64,000 nucleotides of DNA from Cercis canadensis (taxonomy: Eukaryota; Streptophyta; Magnoliopsida; Fabales; Fabaceae). How positions within the stretch are numbered: position 1 is the first letter of the stretch; the number at the start of each line of letters is the position of its first letter. The DNA lies in NCBI GenBank assembly GCA_003255065.1, contig QAOA01000725.1, positions 270,340-334,339 of the forward strand, given 5' to 3'. The translations under genes and the position numbers were made by a program. Under the pieces are notes generated by a model that saw nothing but the letters and a program-made list of their open reading frames with translations, was not told the origin of the DNA and searched no databases. Positions 58,571 to 64,000 of this stretch are shown in pieces.

Positions 58571-59540
58571 AGTTCTTTAGTTTGGATAAATTTTAAATTA
58601 GGTTCTTATAATTTTTTTTTTCTTTTTGTGTCTTTATAGTTTAAATTTTTTTTAATTGAATCTGTGTCATCACTTCTAGTTATGACTCTGTTAGTTTAGT
58701 GCTAACATAATAAATAGTTTGTCTATATGGCAATAAAAAAAAGATGACATAGTGCCAAAGTGGTACAAAAATTACCATTTCATTGTCTTTCTTCTTCTTC
58801 CCTTCTCTCTCTACCTTCTTCTTCTCTTCTCTCTCTCTCTACTTGTAAGAAGAATGTCCAACCCAAGAATTTTGATAAGTCTGAGAACAAGGGTTTGAAG
58901 CAAGTGGAGTTGAACTCTTTGCCCTCGTGTAAACAAAATAATGCTAGTCTCATTGCAAACTTTTCAAGTAATACTCCTACAGCAGCTGCTTAGTCCAGAG
59001 AGATGGTAACTAGGAACATGAATATTTTGCCATCCGTACCTTTCAAGCATCCGGACACTAATGGAGTTGTTAGTGGAGAGTTGCCTAATGGAATAGTCAT
59101 GAAGACTAATTTGAATAGACGGGTGACTGTTCCATCATATGATAGCACCCCGAAGCCAATGGCCAGAGCAGCTCCTTATGTTTCCCATGGGCAAGAGCAG
59201 AGTCTTAGTGACCCAGTTCACATGATGAGGATGTTGGCTGAAAAGGCGCAGAAGCAACAGGCTGCCCGTGCATGGATGTCTGTAGGAGTATTGCTTCCAT
59301 TCTTCTTACAGGTAGAGAGAGAGAAGGGAAGAAAAAGGTAGAGAGAGAAGAAGAGAAAAAATGATGAAAGTGACAATTTTTGTATCACTTTGGTGTGATG
59401 TTAACTTTTTTGTTGCCATATAGATAAATTGTTTAGCATGTTAACACTAAATTAATAGAACTATAACTGATAGTAACGGCAAAAACCTAATTAAAAAAAT
59501 ATAAATTGATTCAAAATTCATTCAAACTATAAAACCTTAC
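58571..59540. mobile_element. Pack-MULE-like element carrying a bromodomain-protein fragment
   Basis: The left arm 58571-58858 and right arm 59295-59540 are inverted copies for roughly 250 bp. Shared words include GTTTATCTATATGGCAA (with variants), ACAAAAATTNCCATTTCAT, TCTTCCCTTCTCTCTCTACC and CT(A/C)(C/T)TTGTAAGAAGAATG-like sequence next to the interior. Between them is about 440 bp of host-gene-derived coding sequence. There is no transposase. The arm length and gene cargo fit a Pack-MULE. The target duplication is not identified. Confidence 0.7.
58846..59300 (+). pseudogene. Fragment of a plant bromodomain-containing protein C-terminal region
   Basis: One reading frame, interrupted by a TAG at 58991-58993, gives KNVQPKNFDKSENKGLKQVE, then NGIVMKTNLNRRVTVPSYDS, PYVSHGQEQSLSDPVHMMRM, LAEKAQKQQAARAWMSVG. 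The SDPV-MMRMLAEKAQKQQ and ARAWMSVG blocks resemble the tail of BRD7/9-like plant bromodomain proteins. In that family they are separated by a longer Ser/Pro-rich stretch, which is missing here, as if one exon or an internal piece was lost. The bromodomain itself is not included. It is a captured, non-functional fragment. Confidence 0.55.
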
Positions 59541-60149
59541 AACACATTTTAACCTATATTATAATTTTGAAGATTATTTCGATTTTGCAAGTCTTTTAAG
59601 TTATATAAAAGATGATATCAGTTGCATTCGTTAATCTGACATTCTTTTCCTTTTCCTCCTAATGCTATGTTAGTTAATACATAAATGATACCCCTACAAA
59701 ATGCTTCAAATAGTTTTTGGAAACCAATTTGTTAAAATAACCAAGATACCCGTCCAAGCTTTTATATTAAAATACAAAAAAAAAAAACCATGCCAACGTC
59801 TCATTATGAAATCCTCGGCTCATTTTCAAGTGAACCAATAAAAAGGGGGAAAAAAGCTTATGGGCCGGTTTAATAAAAAAAATGTATGGACGAAAGAATA
59901 AACTATTTTGGAAGAAAAGCATATGAAAAGCAATAATTGGTAGTATGAAGTGCAGGTATAATTGCTTTCATCAATAGAGTACTTCTCAATTCTCAAAGAC
60001 ACAAGCCAAGTTGCAATAGAATTCATAAACTCATCAAAGTTCCCTACTACATAATAGGGTCAACAAGAAATAACTAGCCAGAGACCAAAATATTAGTATC
60101 AGTGTCAAAACTGCCAAATGAGGAGATGTGCGTTGGTATAAAACGAACT
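59541..60149. other. Intergenic and probable TIM14 3' untranslated region
   Basis: AT-rich and without a recognisable gene. The TIM14 3' untranslated region would occupy the right-hand part on the minus strand. Confidence 0.5.
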
Positions 60150-62276
60150 TCAAAATGCTGACCCACCACCCTTGGTCTTTCCAAGTAACATATCCTTTGC
60201 TTCATTAATTTTCGATGCAAGGTAATGGCTACCACCTGCATCCGGATGGTTTGCAACCATCACCCTCCTATGTGCTTCTTTAATCTTCTCCATTTGAGTA
60301 CTCTCTCTGCCATAATGATTAATGACATTTTAAAATCAGCAAGAGAAATGAATCGCAATACACATACGAGATATCTGGTCAAGAGATTTGCCAAGACATG
60401 ATGCATAACAAAGACAAGTTCCATTGGAACCGACACAGAGGAAAAAAGATTTTCTAAATGATGAACATTCTCAAATTCTATGGAAATAAAAAAGTGAAAA
60501 TTTTATTCTTGTACTTCTATAAATGTGCATATCCATGATTTTCTCCGATGGCACCTCCTTGTGAAGGGAGAAGCACGACATTTTAAGGGTGCAAAACACA
60601 GTGCCCATGAATGCACGAGTCATTTACCAATCCAGAAGAAAAGAACGGCAACTCTTATCAATAGGCATATAGATCCGTAAATTTTCTAATAGAATGATCA
60701 CACTATTATTGAACCATAAGGGCTGCCAAATACAGTTGCCCACAGACAGCACATAAATTGCCAGATATGCACTTAATGCACGAGCACACACGGGAGCAGT
60801 GCATCCTTTGCATACATGGCCAGCATCTAATATTCTTAGCCAGTTGTAAGTCCTCAGTATTTCGGATTCATATTCCAAACTCAGCAACATCACTAACTGC
60901 TGGAGCCAAAACTCAATCTAGCTAGACAATGGAGCACTTTCAGCTAGCCAGATATAAATTGGCACTCCAAGCTCATAACTGATTAGCACATGTTTTTTCA
61001 ATTGATTTTAAAATTTGATAGCCTTAACCCCACTTATGTATTGGGCATCTATACCTGCAGGGTTGTAGACAATCTATAGAAGTCACAAAAGATCAATATT
61101 TCAAGTGATATATATGGTTAAATTTAACGAATAAGTAAATTGAAAAAGCTCATGAATAGTGCCTCAGATTATCATCAACCACAATTTACTCTTGGTTTTC
61201 TTGAAGTTATTGTAGCAATGACTTGACATCACCATCATATTTAAATCTTTAAACAAGGATAGTAGTACCTAACCCCCAGAATTAGAGCTGCTTCCCTCTT
61301 AGTCATGGTAGGCTGGAAACCACCTTCATAAAATTTACGCATCTGAGGTGGTCTTGCCTTGAATGCTTGCCAAGCCTGGATACTATACCTACCGGCATAA
61401 GCAGCAGCAGCTACAGCAAGCCCTGCCAGCAATGGCGTAGCCTGCTTCAAATTTTAAAGTCAGTAAAAGTATTCATAAAATACATTTAGAATTGATCAAA
61501 GACTTAATATTATCAGACCACCCCACCCTCCCTTTTGCTGGGATCTCTAGTGAACACAGTACCATACCGTAAGGGATTATAACTCAAAATTCTACTCATT
61601 GACAGTCAGGGATGTAATCCAGTTTCTGGTTATTTTGGTATCAGTGTCTCAACATATTTTGTATGAAATCATGCTCCTCACCCAGAACAAGGATTGCAGA
61701 ACTTGATTTTCCTGTAAAACCACGTCCTATCCAACCCAGTAAAAATGGATGATTTATAAGATCCGCTAGAAGAAACAATATAGCAAAAGTACCAAGAAAA
61801 TGTTGGTAAAAAGTTTTAAATAAAAAATAGATATGGCAGAGAAGCTTCAAATACTTGCTATTTCAAAAAGGTGGGTAATACCTCAGAAGCTGAGAAAATA
61901 TCATATAAAAAAAAAAAATTGAGGAGAAGAGAAGTTCCAATTCAGGTCCTAACAAAAATTAAGTAAGATCTTATCTGCTTTGGTCCTTGGAAAAGAAAGT
62001 GAAGCAGTGAGAAGATTTTGAAACTATTTGGGGTTTGGGCATGATAGTGTAGTTTCAAGCAGGGGCGGACAAAAACCAAATCTTGATTGGTACTTAAAAT
62101 GAAAAAGACCTAGTCTTAGAATTGTGCCATGACCGAATTGTCAAATTAAGGATTAGACAAACAAAAATACCCCTAAAGGCCCTTTTTTGACGACGATTTC
62201 TTAGTTTCATATCGAACCAAAGGATCGTATTAGATAATCGAAGCACGTGAGAAAGATAAAATATAGGGCTTACCAT
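60150..62276 (-). CDS. TIM14: TIM14/PAM18-type J-protein of the mitochondrial import motor
   Basis: Coding exons on the complement are 62274-62276 (the ATG alone), 61269-61441 and 60150-60306, giving 110 residues (the Arabidopsis homologue is about 112). The protein starts [20 protein letters not shown], an N-terminal membrane anchor. It then has [20 protein letters not shown] and the J domain with [40 protein letters not shown] and [16 protein letters not shown]. The HPD signature (residues 79-81) that stimulates Hsp70 ATPase is intact. In the TIM23 complex of the inner mitochondrial membrane, Tim14 activates mtHsp70 to pull preproteins into the matrix. Introns are 832 and 962 bp. The first intron begins directly after the start codon (ATG|GTAAGC). 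Frames within the introns (60624-60893, 61641-61850) are not genes. Confidence 0.96.
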
Positions 62277-63582
62277 TATGTTAACACCTTGAAGAACAGG
62301 AAATATACATTCGCGACTAGCGGGTTTAGGGTTTGCGTTTCCCGCAAAGGGAATATAGGAAGATGAAAATGGAACTGTTCTCTTCCGTGTTCCTTCCGAT
62401 TTTCCTCGTAAAACAAAGTTATTCCTCTCAATAATCAAAAGAAAGGGCAATAGCAACAAAAAAGTTATTTCCTCTATTTTTATCAGAAAAATGTTTTTTA
62501 ATTAATACTTTGATTGTCCTTCAAAAAAAAAAAAATCAGTAATGTATCAATGTGGCTTTCTTCCCTCCCCCACCCCAAAAAAAAAATTTGAGTGTTGCAT
62601 TGTTCACTCTTGTTTTATTGTCTCTTTTTTTTTCCTCAACAATTTATGATTAAAAAAAAAAGAAAAAAACCAATTAGCTACCTACAATGAGATCAATCAT
62701 AGAATTAAAATTAAAATTAAAATTGGTTAATGCGATAAAAAACTAAAAGAACTAACCTAATTGCTTTCCAAGAATAATTGAAAGGAATGATTTATAAAAT
62801 TCTGTCAAAAAGAATTAGACAACGTACTTGTATTAGTAGAATAGTTTTCTTTTTTTCGAAGTGAAGACAATTAGTAATTTAAATTTGCTTACTCATGTAA
62901 TAAAGAAGGAAGGTAAGTTGATATGAAAAGGAAATCGAACAGAGGGGGAGCAATGTTCAAATTTATTCCAATCAACCAGATAATGAGCTGAGCTGGGTGC
63001 TCTCATCACAATCCTCAAATAGCGATAGATAAAAAAGTAGGCGGTACCACACCCTTTATTTAAAGAAGAGTTTAGATGGGTAAGTAAGGTAATAAGCTCT
63101 TGTAGCCCTGCTTTTAACAGGAACAAAAATCAGATCATAGAGGAAAAGGGTCCAAAATTCAAGTCATACACAACATAAATAACATATCTTGCCAAAAAAA
63201 ATAGTACTATCCACGAAATGAGACAATGAAATTAAGTATACATTTTATATCACAAATGAGGAATCAACAAATTTTAACAGAATGATAATCGTGCTTGATG
63301 GGGAAGATTGAAAGGGATCCTGACACTAGTTCTTTTGTCATTATGATATCAAGAACCTTTCTTCCCCCCTAGGACAAGTGGTAAGAAAATACAAATAGAT
63401 AAATATGGTAAGTAAAACAATTTTCATCCGAAACCAATACCCTCCCAAGAAACTTTAAGATACAGATAAATAAATGGATAAATAAATAAATGAACACTCA
63501 GTTCAAATGAAATGTTGCCTTATTGCCTCCGTGATGTTTCCAATTATACTTAACGGTTTCCTTACTTTTCCTCTGTTTATAA
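62277..63582. other. TIM14 promoter/leader and intergenic sequence
   Basis: 62277-62460 is probably the 5' untranslated leader of TIM14 on the minus strand. An open frame at 62094-62459 overlaps the leader and first intron and is not supported as a gene. 62460-63300 is AT-rich with nothing recognised. 63300-63582 probably holds the 3' untranslated region of the IQD gene. Confidence 0.5.
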
Positions 63583-64000
63583 TCAACTGGCCACACCATT
63601 GCCCACAGTGATTTGTGCATTTAAGCTGCTTTCTACCTTTGGTGGACCTGAATGTCGCCTTGGCCTGGCTGGTGAAGGTGGGAAAGAAAGCCTTTTCTTT
63701 GCAGTCCCAAATGAGCCTTTCTCTGGTGTCCCGTTCTCTGTGGCTAATGGACTTTGCAGCCTGGACTTAGCTTTTGCAGACTGTGTTGGCACCATGTAAC
63801 TTGGAACTGCTGGAGAGCTTGCAAGGCTCTCATCATCTCTCACTGATGACCCAGCAATGGAATGCCTCCGTGACTGCACACTCACCATGCTTTTAGAGTC
63901 ATCATCCATAACCCAACTGTCTTTTGGGCTCACTTTCTTCAGTTTTTTTGCAACAGCTGCAGAACTAGAAGCTGCCTTGGAAGGAGTTGATTGGGGCTGA
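63583..64000 (-). CDS. IQ-domain (IQD) protein, C-terminal end (partial)
   Basis: The last 138 codons or so of a minus-strand gene that continues past the right edge. The peptide has VAKKLKKVSPKDSWVMDDD, then a Ser-rich stretch and the DUF4005 signature VPSYMVPTQSAKAKSRLQSP. It ends AKKRLSFPPSPARPRRHSGP, PKVESSLN, then a TGA stop. This tail is characteristic of the plant IQD family, whose upstream IQ67 region (not in the window) binds calmodulin. IQD proteins are scaffolds on microtubules, plasma membrane or in the nucleus and link calcium signals to cytoskeleton organisation. The member number cannot be told from the tail. An exon boundary may lie outside the window. Confidence 0.92.
   Translation of the reverse strand, partial: QPQSTPSKAASSSAAVAKKLKKVSPKDSWVMDDDSKSMVSVQSRRHSIAGSSVRDDESLASSPAVPSYMVPTQSAKAKSRLQSPLATENGTPEKGSFGTAKKRLSFPPSPARPRRHSGPPKVESSLNAQITVGNGVAS

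Noticed and set aside
60624-60893. 89-codon frame within TIM14 intron 2
   Set aside because: It lies between two well-supported exons, with no recognisable content.
37393-63582. Idea of a functional gene cluster among LPP-gamma, ICR, PARP-like, hydrolase, TIM14 and IQD
   Set aside because: The genes act in unrelated processes and compartments, differ in strand, and are separated by transposons. There is no shared pathway.

Overview
The window is nuclear DNA of a flowering plant, most likely a woody or rosid-type eudicot; I cannot name the species. The evidence is GT-AG introns, AT-rich intergenic DNA, plant-only gene families (ICR/RIP, IQD, LRK10L kinase, DUF569, plastid LPP-gamma) and plant Ty3/gypsy, Ty1/copia, hAT and Mutator-like elements. 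It is a draft assembly, with one 799-bp gap (29644-30442) and twelve isolated single Ns.

Left third (1-24190): a nested stack of LTR-retrotransposon fossils, all on the minus strand. Element A (1-12630, continuing off the left edge) has Tat/Ogre-like long LTRs, a primer-binding site, a polypurine tract and two tandem copies of a gag-only coding block. I find no polymerase genes in it. It sits inside the reverse-transcriptase region of an older gypsy element C. C is also split by a second gypsy element B (about 13461-17330). Next comes a complete-length but broken copia element D (19528-24186) with 204-bp LTRs and a 5-bp target duplication.

Middle (24190-37400): low gene density. It holds a 5'-truncated TraB-domain gene remnant, a gap, an inverted-repeat unit carrying a broken DUF569 fragment, a hAT transposase remnant, several local duplications, and two phase-compatible minus-strand exons of an unrecognised protein.

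Right half (37400-64000): ordinary host genes with small transposons between them. On the minus strand are LPP-gamma (dolichyl-diphosphatase type), a ROP-effector scaffold (ICR3-like), TIM14/PAM18 and the 3' end of an IQD calmodulin-binding gene. On the plus strand are a PARP-like-fold gene of unknown function and a six-exon alpha/beta hydrolase. The genes are unrelated housekeeping or signalling genes and form no cluster or pathway. Between them are small non-autonomous elements with long terminal inverted repeats. Two of these carry host-gene fragments (an LRK10L kinase N-lobe and a bromodomain-protein tail), as Pack-MULEs do.

The most useful cross-cutting observation concerns the single Ns. 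Eight of the twelve sit exactly at the junction of a local direct repeat (about 20 bp to about 745 bp). This is the signature of contig ends that overlapped but were not merged, so several apparent duplications are probably artefacts. I found no CRISPR array, rRNA, tRNA or convincing new biological system.
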